This document shows, piece after piece, positions 25,547-33,175 of a stretch of 64,000 nt of DNA. The notes below the pieces were generated by a model. That model saw only the letters and a list, made by a program, of their open reading frames with translations. It was not told where the DNA came from and searched no databases. Source of the stretch: an uncultured Litoreibacter sp. (GTDB lineage: Bacteria; Pseudomonadota; Alphaproteobacteria; Rhodobacterales; Rhodobacteraceae); assembly GCF_947501785.1 (NCBI RefSeq), contig NZ_CANMXB010000001.1, positions 3,228,501 to 3,292,500 on the forward strand, given 5' to 3'. Within the stretch, counting starts at the first letter, position 1; each line of letters begins with the position of its first letter. Position numbers and translations under genes: made by a program.

Positions 25547-26012
25547 CCAATTTGCGCATGGTGATTTCTGTGGTCCGCTCAAAACCGGGATGCCGGCCTT
25601 CAGCGGTTTTGCGAAAGCCATACCGCGCGAAGGCTACATGGTTTTCTGTCAGCTCGATGCGGGTTTGAAGCTCCAAATAGGAGAACCCTTGGTTGCGCGC
25701 CATCTTTTCAGCATAGGCAATCAGCTGTTTGGCATACCCCCGTCCCCGATAGCGCTTGGCCACGGCAAGCTTGCCGATATAGATGCAATCGGGTTTTTCC
25801 GACAAAAATGCACAGGCCACGGGGGTCTTGTTGCCGTTTTCAATCACGAGCAACTGCTCGTCACATGCGAAATCGGCTATCTGTTGCGCTGTCAGCCTGC
25901 GCACCGAAGAGGGCGGGTCAATGCGCCCGTCCATATAGGCGAAACTGTCTTGCAGCAGTTTGAGCACTGCGTCCCAGTCGTAGTTGGCAAAGACCCATGT
26001 GACGTCATCCAT
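25536..26012 (-). CDS. GNAT-family N-acetyltransferase (last gene of the cobN operon)
   Basis: 158 residues from ATG 26012, which overlaps the cobN stop by 8 bp; ATG 26024 is an alternative inside cobN. Motif A reads IYIGKLAVAKRYRGRGYAKQLI and motif B FSYLELQTRIELTENHVAFARYGFRKT, giving a complete GNAT fold. Tight coupling to cobN suggests co-expression with cobalamin genes, but no acetylation step is known in that pathway, so the link may be incidental. The substrate is unknown. Confidence 0.8.
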   Translation of the reverse strand: MDDVTWVFANYDWDAVLKLLQDSFAYMDGRIDPPSSVRRLTAQQIADFACDEQLLVIENGNKTPVACAFLSEKPDCIYIGKLAVAKRYRGRGYAKQLIAYAEKMARNQGFSYLELQTRIELTENHVAFARYGFRKTAEGRHPGFERTTEITMRKLVSK

Positions 26013-29000
26013 TAGCGAGCTCACTCAGCAGCGCTCGGGCCGAGTTGGATTTTGGGACCCAAAGCCCCCGCTCAATCGCCTCGTTCAACCGCTCCGCCAT
26101 CTCGCGCAGGGCGGGCGCGTTATGCTCTGCAATGAAGTCGCGGGTGTCGTCGTCTTCCAAGAAGGCCTGGTGCACCAGATCGAAGTGGTGACCGCGCACC
26201 GCGCCGGTGGTGGCCGCGAAGGCGAAGAGATAGTCCAGCGTTGCGGCCATCTCGAACGCGCCCTTGTAGCCGTGGCGTTTGACGCCTTCGATCCATTTTG
26301 GGTTCACCACGCGGGAGCGGACCACGCGGCCAATCTCGTCTTCAAGCGTGCGGATGACCGGGCGTTCGGGCCGGGAATGGTCGTTGTGATAGATGGGCCG
26401 ATCTGTGCCTTGCAACGTGCTGACCGCCGCCGCAGCGCCGCCCTCGAACTGGTAGTAGTCGTCCGAATCCAGCAGGTCATGTTCCCGGTTGTCCTGATTT
26501 TGCACCACGGCGTCGACCTGGGAAAGCCGCGCCGTCAGGGCGGGCTTGTCCTGTATGCCCTCGCCGTCTTTTCCATAGGCGTAGCTGCCCCATTCTAAGT
26601 AGGCCTCCGCCAGATCGGATTTATCTGCCCACAGCCGTTCATCAATCATCGCTTGCAGGCCCGCGCCGTAGGCGCCGGGCTTGGAGCCGAAGACGCGTGA
26701 CGGGTTTTCGCCCTGCCTCGCGCGGGCGGCGGCGGGGTTCAGATCGTCCGGTTCATCTAAGGCTTGGACGGCGCGGGCGGCACTGTCCACCAGCGCTATT
26801 TGCTGCGGGAAGGCGTCGCGGAAGAAGCCGGAGACCCGCAAAGTGACGTCAACGCGGGGGCGGCCCAACACGCCCTGAGGCAGGATCTCGAAGCCGGTGA
26901 CGCGCCGGTTGGCGCTGTCCCATTTCGGCTTGCACCCCATCAGCGCCAGACATTGCGCGATGTCGTCGCCGCCGGTGCGCATGTTGGCGGTGCCCCATGC
27001 GGTCAACAGCATCGCGCGGGGCCAGTCGCCATGGTCTTGCAGGTGTTTCTCGATCAGCAGGTTGGCCGATTTCCAACCCAAGGCCCACGCGGTGGGGGTA
27101 GGGACCGCCCGGCTGTCGACGGAGAAAAAATTGCGCCCGGTGGGCAGCACATCAAGGCGGCCCCGTGTCGGGGCGCCGGAAGGTGCCGGGGCGACGAAGT
27201 GCCCCTTGAGGGCGCTGAGGAGGCCCGCCCCCTCTTTGGGCCCGCACGCGTTGACCGTTGGACGGATATGGTTGGCGATCTCCGTCAGGATGGTGGTTGA
27301 CGCTCGGCTAACGCCGTCGCCCCACCCGCCATCCCGCACCAGTTGGATGGCCAGCAACTCAATGCGCTCCAGCGTGTCACCGTGGCTGCGCCACCTATCT
27401 TGGGAGACATGTGCAAGCACGTCAGGTCGGGGACCCGCCCAAGGCGCGGCCATGTCACAATCGAGCGGATCAAAGTTCAGCGCCAGGTCATCGGCAATCG
27501 CGCGGATCAGCGAGGCATTGCGTCCTGCCCCGTCACCGCGTGGCACCCGGGTCAGAGCAATGGTCAGGTCGCGGGCCAGATCGCCCTCGGGCGCTGTGCC
27601 GAAAATGTGCAACCCGTCACGGATCTGCGCCTCTTTCAGCTCGCAAAGATATGCGTCTAATTTGGCCAGGTCGCCGTCCTCATCTTCACCCTTCATGCCG
27701 ACATCGGCATCCAGACCGGTGGCTTGGGTCAGGGTTAAGATTTCTTTGCGCAGGTGCGTGATGCGACGCGGGTCGACGCCTGCGGCCTCGTAGTATTCGT
27801 CAACCAACGCTTCGAGGTCCCGCAGCGGTCCGTAGGTCTCGGCCCGCGTCAGCGGCGGGGTCAGGTGGTCGATGATCACCGCCTGTGCGCGGCGTTTGGC
27901 CTGCGTGCCCTCGCCGGGATCGTTTACGATGAACGGGTAGACATGCGGCATCGGGCCGAGCACCGCCTCAGGCAGGCATTCGTCTGACAAAGCCGTCGCC
28001 TTGCCGGGCAACCATTCCAGATTGCCGTGCTTGCCCATATGCACGATGGCATCCGCGCCCCAATCCGAGCGCAGCCAGAAGTAGAAGGCCAGATAATTGT
28101 GCGGGGGGACGAGGTCAGGGGAGTGGTAGGTCTCCGTCGGGTCGATATTGTAGCCGCGGGCGGGTTGCAGGCCGACGACGGCGTTGCCGAAGCGGTGGAT
28201 GGACAGTTTGAAACCGCCATTTGCAAAGAACGGGTCGGCATCCGGTAAGCCCCAGCGGTCTTCGATGCGTTGGCGGGTGGCATAGGGCAGCTTGGCGTAC
28301 TCGGTTTTGTAGGTGTCCAGCGGTAGAGTTTCGCCGCCTTCGGTCTCGGCACGGTCGGTCAGCCAGTTCGTGGGGCCGGCCATGATCTGGTCCATCAGGG
28401 CTTTGCTATCGGCGGGAGGCGCGGTGTCGTAGCCCGCTTCTTTCAGCAGGGCCAACACACCGACTGTGGAGGCGGGCGTGTCGAGACCGACGCCATTGGC
28501 GAGCCTGCCATCCTTGTTGGGGTAGTTGGCGAGGATCAGCGCGACCTTGCGGTTTTCGGTCGAGCTGCGGCGCAGCTTGGCCCAGTTGGCGGCAAGCTTG
28601 GCCACGAAACTGATCCGGTCGCCGCGCGCGCGGTAGGTGGCGATGGGGCACTCGGTGGCTTCGTCGAAGAAGGCCTCCCCCTTGAAGCTGACGGCACGGG
28701 TCAGGATGCGGCCGTCGACCTCGGGCAGGGCGACATTCATCGCGATGTCGCGGGCGGAAAGGCCGGACTGCCCCTCTTCCCACGCGGCCTCGGATGACGC
28801 GGCGAAGACCACCTGGAAGACGGGGGAGGCGTTGGCCGACGCATGGACCAGCGGGTTCATCGTTGCGGGGTCGCCGTCATGGGGGGAGCCTACGGCGAAA
28901 GAGGTGGCGTTTAGGATGATTTCTGGTGCGGTTTGCTCAAAGAGCGTCTGCAACGTCGCTTGGCTGACCGGGTCCTTAAGGGAGGCCACGAAAATGGGCA

Positions 29001-29697
29001 GCGGGTTCAGCCCCTCGCGCAGAAGCGATTTCACCATGCGGTTGATCGGGGCAAGGCCTGCGCCTTGCACCAACGCGCGGTAAAAGATCAGCGGCACGGT
29101 GGGCGCGCCTTTGGTCCATGCGGCCTGCGCCGTGGCGAGGTCGGACACGCCTGCGCCGGGCCAATAGACGCCTGCCCTTAAAAGAGGGGTCGCGGCTTGG
29201 GGCCTGTCGGAGCCGTCCAGCATTGCGCCTGCGTAGCTGAGGAAATTGGCGGCATTCGCCGGGCCACCCTCGACCATATGAGCCCAAAGAGCGTCGTAGT
29301 CCTCGGCGCTGACGGTGGACAGGCCGCGCAGCTCGGCGTCTGGTTTGTCGTCGCCGGGCAGGGCTGCAAAAGGGACGCCTGCGTCATGCAGGTGGGCCGC
29401 ATATTGTTCCAGCCCGTATTTCCAGTAGCCGGACCCGCCGAGGCAGCGCGCGATGACGAGTTTGGATTTGGTGGCGCAGGCCTCGATATGCAGATCGACC
29501 GACATCGGGTGCTGCAAATGGGTCAGGTTGGCTAGGCGCAGGGTGGGCGGGTTGACCATCTCGCCCCGGGCCTCTGACAGCGCAGCAAGCTCCGTATCGG
29601 CGGCGGAGATGAACACCACATCAGCAGGCGTCTGGCCCAGATCAACAGGCTCGGTGCCGTCGTCGATGCTTCCGGGAGTGGCGGCGAGGAGGTGCAT
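26005..29697 (-). CDS. cobN: Cobaltochelatase subunit CobN
   Basis: 1230 residues, full length for CobN (Mg-chelatase H superfamily). Recognisable segments include LILANYPNKDGRLANGVGLD, the long central HMGKHGNLEWLPGKATALS with likely active-site His and Glu residues, and the C-terminal LDYLFAFAATTGAVRGHHFD. CobN is the large subunit that, with the ATPase subunits CobS and CobT, inserts cobalt into hydrogenobyrinic acid a,c-diamide in the aerobic route. cobS and cobT are not in the window. It lies within the riboswitch-headed cbtB-cbtA-cobW-GNAT-cobN-GNAT string; a copy of the dispersed repeat lies in the 41-bp gap before it. Confidence 0.96.
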   Translation of the reverse strand: MHLLAATPGSIDDGTEPVDLGQTPADVVFISAADTELAALSEARGEMVNPPTLRLANLTHLQHPMSVDLHIEACATKSKLVIARCLGGSGYWKYGLEQYAAHLHDAGVPFAALPGDDKPDAELRGLSTVSAEDYDALWAHMVEGGPANAANFLSYAGAMLDGSDRPQAATPLLRAGVYWPGAGVSDLATAQAAWTKGAPTVPLIFYRALVQGAGLAPINRMVKSLLREGLNPLPIFVASLKDPVSQATLQTLFEQTAPEIILNATSFAVGSPHDGDPATMNPLVHASANASPVFQVVFAASSEAAWEEGQSGLSARDIAMNVALPEVDGRILTRAVSFKGEAFFDEATECPIATYRARGDRISFVAKLAANWAKLRRSSTENRKVALILANYPNKDGRLANGVGLDTPASTVGVLALLKEAGYDTAPPADSKALMDQIMAGPTNWLTDRAETEGGETLPLDTYKTEYAKLPYATRQRIEDRWGLPDADPFFANGGFKLSIHRFGNAVVGLQPARGYNIDPTETYHSPDLVPPHNYLAFYFWLRSDWGADAIVHMGKHGNLEWLPGKATALSDECLPEAVLGPMPHVYPFIVNDPGEGTQAKRRAQAVIIDHLTPPLTRAETYGPLRDLEALVDEYYEAAGVDPRRITHLRKEILTLTQATGLDADVGMKGEDEDGDLAKLDAYLCELKEAQIRDGLHIFGTAPEGDLARDLTIALTRVPRGDGAGRNASLIRAIADDLALNFDPLDCDMAAPWAGPRPDVLAHVSQDRWRSHGDTLERIELLAIQLVRDGGWGDGVSRASTTILTEIANHIRPTVNACGPKEGAGLLSALKGHFVAPAPSGAPTRGRLDVLPTGRNFFSVDSRAVPTPTAWALGWKSANLLIEKHLQDHGDWPRAMLLTAWGTANMRTGGDDIAQCLALMGCKPKWDSANRRVTGFEILPQGVLGRPRVDVTLRVSGFFRDAFPQQIALVDSAARAVQALDEPDDLNPAAARARQGENPSRVFGSKPGAYGAGLQAMIDERLWADKSDLAEAYLEWGSYAYGKDGEGIQDKPALTARLSQVDAVVQNQDNREHDLLDSDDYYQFEGGAAAAVSTLQGTDRPIYHNDHSRPERPVIRTLEDEIGRVVRSRVVNPKWIEGVKRHGYKGAFEMAATLDYLFAFAATTGAVRGHHFDLVHQAFLEDDDTRDFIAEHNAPALREMAERLNEAIERGLWVPKSNSARALLSELANG

Positions 29698-29715
29698 TTT
29701 TGAGGCCTCAGGATG

Positions 29716-29738
29716 TGAGTATTTTTGCCAAAACGAAG
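29716..29738 (+). repeat. Copy of dispersed intergenic repeat before cobN
   Basis: TGAGTATTTTTGCCAAAACG followed by AAG fills most of the short gap between the GNAT gene and cobN. Its first 22 bases equal the reverse complement of bases in the copies at 45037-45059 and 48453-48475. It would be transcribed in the operon. Confidence 0.6.
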
Positions 29739-30185
29739 CTAAAGGTGCTTTTCCATGAAGAGGCTGGTTTGGTTGGGCTCGTAGTCACCGAAGAGCGCGC
29801 ATTCGGTGTAGCCGTGGCGGGCATAGAGCTTGACGGCGGCGGCGAGTTTGTGGGCGGTTTCGAGTTTCAGGGTCTTGATGCCCTCGGCCTTGGCGGTCTG
29901 GTCGAGCGCTTCCATAAGCCTGTCCGCAATGCCTTGCCCCCGACGGTCTGGGTCGACGAACATGGATTTGACCTCGGCGTAGCTGGTTTTGATGGCCAGT
30001 GCGGCGGTGCCGGTGATGGTGTCGCCGTCCCTCGCGACGAGGAAGCGGATGTTGGACGCGCAGAGCTCGTCGATGTCGAGGAAGTAGTTCTCCTCCGGCT
30101 CGAACAGATCCTGCATCAGCGCGTGGCTTTGTTTCAGCAGCGCGGTTGCTTGGGGGTCTTTGGGGTCTCCGGCCTCGACGATCAT
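29739..30185 (-). CDS. GNAT-family N-acetyltransferase between cobW and cobN
   Basis: 148 residues. Motif A is AEVKSMFVDPDRRGQGIADRLM and motif B KTLKLETAHKLAAAVKLYARHGYTECALFGDYEPN. The SLFMEK ending and the YxxxGDY segment resemble the YedL/PA4866-like small GNAT group that acetylates small molecules. The ATG overlaps the cobW stop by 4 bp (ATGA), so it is translated with cobW under the same riboswitch. A role in cobalamin metabolism is not established. Confidence 0.8.
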   Translation of the reverse strand: MIVEAGDPKDPQATALLKQSHALMQDLFEPEENYFLDIDELCASNIRFLVARDGDTITGTAALAIKTSYAEVKSMFVDPDRRGQGIADRLMEALDQTAKAEGIKTLKLETAHKLAAAVKLYARHGYTECALFGDYEPNQTSLFMEKHL

Positions 30186-31252
30186 GCTTTGAGCGCGGCG
30201 TCTATGGCGGCGTGGTCAAGACCTGCTTGGCCGATCACCACCAGCCGGGTTTGGCGGGATTCATCTGCTGCAAATGGCCGGTCGAAATATGTGTCGATGC
30301 GCGGGCCCACGGCCTGCAGGGTCAGGCGCATGGGTTTGCCCGCCACGGCGGCGAAGCCTTTGAGGCGCAGGATGTCATGTTGACGAATGACATCTGCGAC
30401 CTGCTCGGCAAAGGCCTTGGGGTCGGCAATTTCAGGGCGGGTGACCACAAAGCTTTCGAACTCGTCATGGTCGTGCTCGTGGTGATGATGGTCGTCATCA
30501 TGGTGATCATCGTCGTGGTCATGGTGGTGGTGATGCACCTCGTGGCGGGCGTCGAGGTCGTTTTCCGAGCCCACGCCTTGGCCCAGCAGCACATCGACCG
30601 GCAGCTTGCCCATAGAGGTTTTGACCACCTGCACAGAGTCGCGGCTCTCAGATTTCAGATTGGCCACCAGGGCGGCGCTTTCGTCCTCTGACAGCAGGTC
30701 GGATTTGTTGACCACGATCATATCCGCGCAGGCGACCTGATCCTCGAACAGCTCCGACAGGGGCGTTTCGTGGTCGAGGTTTTCGTCCAGCTTGCGCTGC
30801 GCGTCCACGGCGGCGACGTTATGGGCGAAGCGGCCCTCGGTCACGGCTTTGCCGTCGACCACGGTGACGACGCCGTCCACGGTGACTTGGGTCGAAATCT
30901 CGGGCCAGTTGAAGGCGCGCACCAGCGGTTGCGGCAGGGCTAGACCAGACGTCTCGATCACGATGTGGTCGGGCTTGTTCTCGCGGGCCAACAGCTTTTC
31001 CATCGTGGGCACAAAGTCGTCGGCCACGGTGCAGCAGATGCAGCCGTTGGACAGCTCCATCACGTCGTCCTCGGTGCAAGTCTCGTCGCCGCAGCCTTTG
31101 AGGATGTCGCCGTCAACGCCCAAATCACCAAACTCGTTGATAATCAGCGCGATGCGCTTGCCATTGGCGTTTTGCAGCATGTGGCGGATCAGGGTGGTTT
31201 TGCCGGCCCCAAGGAAGCCGGTGACGACGGTGGCGGGGATTTTTGCGGGCAT
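30182..31252 (-). CDS. cobW: CobW-type metal-chaperone GTPase with histidine-rich loop
   Basis: 356 residues. The G3E GTPase motifs are Walker A GFLGAGKTTLIRHML, the metal site NGCICCTVADD (CxCC), ETSGLALPQPL, and VVNKSDLL. A strongly His/Asp-rich stretch (about residues 236-265, with runs such as HHHHHDHDDDHHDDDHHHH) precedes the CobW_C domain (about 270-350). Bacterial CobW proteins with this CxCC site bind Co(II) when GTP-loaded and are thought to deliver cobalt to CobN. The position between cbtA and cobN downstream of a B12 riboswitch fits that role. Confidence 0.93.
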   Translation of the reverse strand: MPAKIPATVVTGFLGAGKTTLIRHMLQNANGKRIALIINEFGDLGVDGDILKGCGDETCTEDDVMELSNGCICCTVADDFVPTMEKLLARENKPDHIVIETSGLALPQPLVRAFNWPEISTQVTVDGVVTVVDGKAVTEGRFAHNVAAVDAQRKLDENLDHETPLSELFEDQVACADMIVVNKSDLLSEDESAALVANLKSESRDSVQVVKTSMGKLPVDVLLGQGVGSENDLDARHEVHHHHHDHDDDHHDDDHHHHEHDHDEFESFVVTRPEIADPKAFAEQVADVIRQHDILRLKGFAAVAGKPMRLTLQAVGPRIDTYFDRPFAADESRQTRLVVIGQAGLDHAAIDAALKA

Positions 31253-31939
31253 TTATGCCTCCTCTGAGCGGGTCCAGATCAGGGCGGCGAACAGCCCCAG
31301 CAGAACCCATGAGATCATGGCGACGCCCATCACGCGGGCGACAAATTCGGATGCAAGTTCAGACGGCGCGACGCCAAAGTAAGTGTCGAGATGCGGCGCG
31401 CCCATCAGATGCGGGACCAGCAGGAAGATTGGCGCGGTGATCCAAACGCGCGACCGTCCGTCAAACGCGATCTGGGTCAGGCCGATCAGGGTCAACACAA
31501 CGCAAGAGAGATACCAAACCTGGCGCGGAACAACTTCCGCCCCGATGGCGCCGGGCAGTTCCGGCGGCATCCCGATGGCGGGCGCGATGACAACGGCAAT
31601 GGCACCGCACAGGCCCCAGACCATTCCCCGCTTGGCGGTGATCTCATGTCCCGCGCGGGTGGCGAGTGCGAAGCCCGCAACCATGAAAAACGCGTAAGCC
31701 GTGAAGGTCACAGCCGAGAACCCGATGGTGTAGATGTGGCGCAGCGGCTCTTCCCAGACGGAAGGTGCGCCGCGATCAGATTGCGTGGAGCCATCGGTTG
31801 CGAAATGCACCCGTTGGCCGGATTCAAAAAGTTCGGCCTCCATGATCAACGGGACCACGAGCCATAATTGAAGAAGCGCGGCAAGCACGCCTGCTCCAAC
31901 ACCAGCGAACACGGCGCTGGTCAATATTTGGCGAAGCAT
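31253..31939 (-). CDS. cbtA: Cobalt transporter subunit CbtA
   Basis: 228 residues from ATG 31939, five hydrophobic segments. It begins with RQILTSAVFAGVGAGVLAALLQ, as CbtA proteins do, and contains the segments WGLCGAIAVVIAPAIGMPPELPG and FLLVPHLMGAP. CbtA is predicted to work with the small CbtB to import cobalt and is typically B12-riboswitch controlled, as here. It lies 4 bp after cbtB and directly abuts cobW. Confidence 0.9.
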   Translation of the reverse strand: MLRQILTSAVFAGVGAGVLAALLQLWLVVPLIMEAELFESGQRVHFATDGSTQSDRGAPSVWEEPLRHIYTIGFSAVTFTAYAFFMVAGFALATRAGHEITAKRGMVWGLCGAIAVVIAPAIGMPPELPGAIGAEVVPRQVWYLSCVVLTLIGLTQIAFDGRSRVWITAPIFLLVPHLMGAPHLDTYFGVAPSELASEFVARVMGVAMISWVLLGLFAALIWTRSEEA

Positions 31940-31943
31940 CTGC

Positions 31944-32132
31944 TTAGTGGCAGGGGAACGACATGGCGTGGCGCATGTCGTGTGCAGTGTCATGCAGGAC
32001 GCCAGCTTGGGCGAATCCAGCGGCGAACAGCAGGACGAGGCCCAACAGGACCGCGCCGGCAATGCCCATCATATCCGCGTTGCTGGCGGCATTTGACTGG
32101 GTTGCAGCGATTGCTTGTGCGTTCTTTTTCAT
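31944..32132 (-). CDS. cbtB: Cobalt transporter subunit CbtB
   Basis: 62 residues from ATG 32132. One transmembrane helix (about 22-42, GIAGAVLLGLVLLFAAGFA) is followed by a short His-rich tail, LHDTAHDMRHAMSFPCH, which is the CbtB hallmark and a likely metal site. First gene after the cobalamin riboswitch. Confidence 0.9.
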   Translation of the reverse strand: MKKNAQAIAATQSNAASNADMMGIAGAVLLGLVLLFAAGFAQAGVLHDTAHDMRHAMSFPCH

Positions 32133-32182
32133 TTTGTCGTCTCCTATCACCGTCACCCCGACGGCTCGTGGGTTTCAAAACG

Positions 32183-32375
32183 CAAGGCTGGTCTCCTGGC
32201 TCGCGGGTCGAGGTGCTTGGCCTGCCTTCCCAAGGGTTTCCCCTCAGTGGCGTCGTTGGCTGGCACTCTCCGCTTACAGTCGCGGGGGCGGCTCCGGCAT
32301 TGCGTCCCTGTTTGGGTCACGCGCACCGTATTCCCATTTTTCCCCGCTACGCTTTGCGCCCACGGGGAACCATGC
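32183..32375 (-). promoter_or_regulatory. Cobalamin riboswitch upstream of cbtB
   Basis: On the minus strand the conserved parts appear in order: GGGGAAAAATGGGAATACGG then TGCG, the segment GCCGCCCCCGCGACTGTAAG, the B12 box GCCACTG (plus-strand 32245-32251), GGGAAGGCAGGCC, and the 3' element AGCCAGGAGACCAGCC (plus-strand 32186-32201). It ends about 50 bases before the cbtB ATG. A possible -35 TTGACC (plus-strand 32407-32412) lies upstream. Adenosylcobalamin binding would be expected to switch off cbtBA, cobW and cobN. Confidence 0.95.
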
Positions 32376-32437
32376 AAGGAAGACCATGCGCCGCGCAGGC
32401 CCGAAGGGTCAAGACGGATTCCGACAAACCGGGCGGT

Positions 32438-32983
32438 TTACGCGACGCCTTCAAGGTTCAACGACACCAGCCGCCCGTTCTCCTTGTCCATATGGGGCAG
32501 GTAGGCCTGGGAATAGTCGTCCATATGGGCGTGGTCGGTGGTTTGCCAGTCCCAGTCTCGCACCGACGAAAAGCCCACATCCAGCAGGGTTTGCGTCAGC
32601 GTCGGCTTGTCGAAGATCACCTTGTGGTAGTCGTAGACGTCGCGTTGGCCGCCCATCATCAGGCCGCGGATGGTCTCCAACCCGTTGGGCAGTTTGCCAG
32701 CCACATACAGCTCGGCGCAGGCTTGGTAGTCCGGAACGGCCAACCGCAGCACGCCGCCGGGGCGCAGGACGCGGCGCCATTCGCGCAGCACGTCGACATG
32801 TTCCTTGCGCCCGAAATGCTCCAGCAGGTGGCAGGCGTAGATATGGCCGACCTGCCCATCCTCGATGAAGCTGAGATCATCCACGGGGCCGATTTTGTCC
32901 ACGTGCGGGTAGTCCAGCGCGTCGACGTGGAAATAGCCGGGCAGGTGTTTGACCCCGCAACCAAGGTGGAGCTTTTCATACAT
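32438..32983 (-). CDS. Class I SAM-dependent methyltransferase
   Basis: 181 residues from ATG 32983. KLHLGCGVKHLPGYFHVDA is SAM motif I with the acidic end of strand 2; VGHIYACHLLEHFG and EWRRVLRPGGVLRLAVPDY are the later Methyltransf_11 motifs. The type is often found in glycan or lipid modification genes. It lies just upstream of the riboswitch on the same strand but ends before it, so it is probably a separate unit. It is divergent from smc, with 192 bp between. Substrate unknown. Confidence 0.75.
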   Translation of the reverse strand: MYEKLHLGCGVKHLPGYFHVDALDYPHVDKIGPVDDLSFIEDGQVGHIYACHLLEHFGRKEHVDVLREWRRVLRPGGVLRLAVPDYQACAELYVAGKLPNGLETIRGLMMGGQRDVYDYHKVIFDKPTLTQTLLDVGFSSVRDWDWQTTDHAHMDDYSQAYLPHMDKENGRLVSLNLEGVA

Positions 32984-33107
32984 ATCGGGTGGCCTTCCGT
33001 GGGAGATGTGGCAGTTCTGGACCCGTGATACGCAATGCGTGACCCAAGGAAAAGCCCAACATCCTGTGGATAACATGGGGTATCCGCCCATATCTGGGGT
33101 TTTTGCG

Positions 33108-33136
33108 TTGACTCACAGGGGCCTGATCAAAACAAT
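33108..33136 (+). promoter_or_regulatory. Candidate smc promoter
   Basis: TTGACT and AACAAT are separated by 17 bases and lie about 40 bases before the smc start. This is the best sigma-70-like match in the 192-bp gap between the methyltransferase and smc genes. Confidence 0.4.
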
Positions 33137-33175
33137 CAGCCAACCAGAACCCGATTCCAATGGGGCAGCAGGCAT

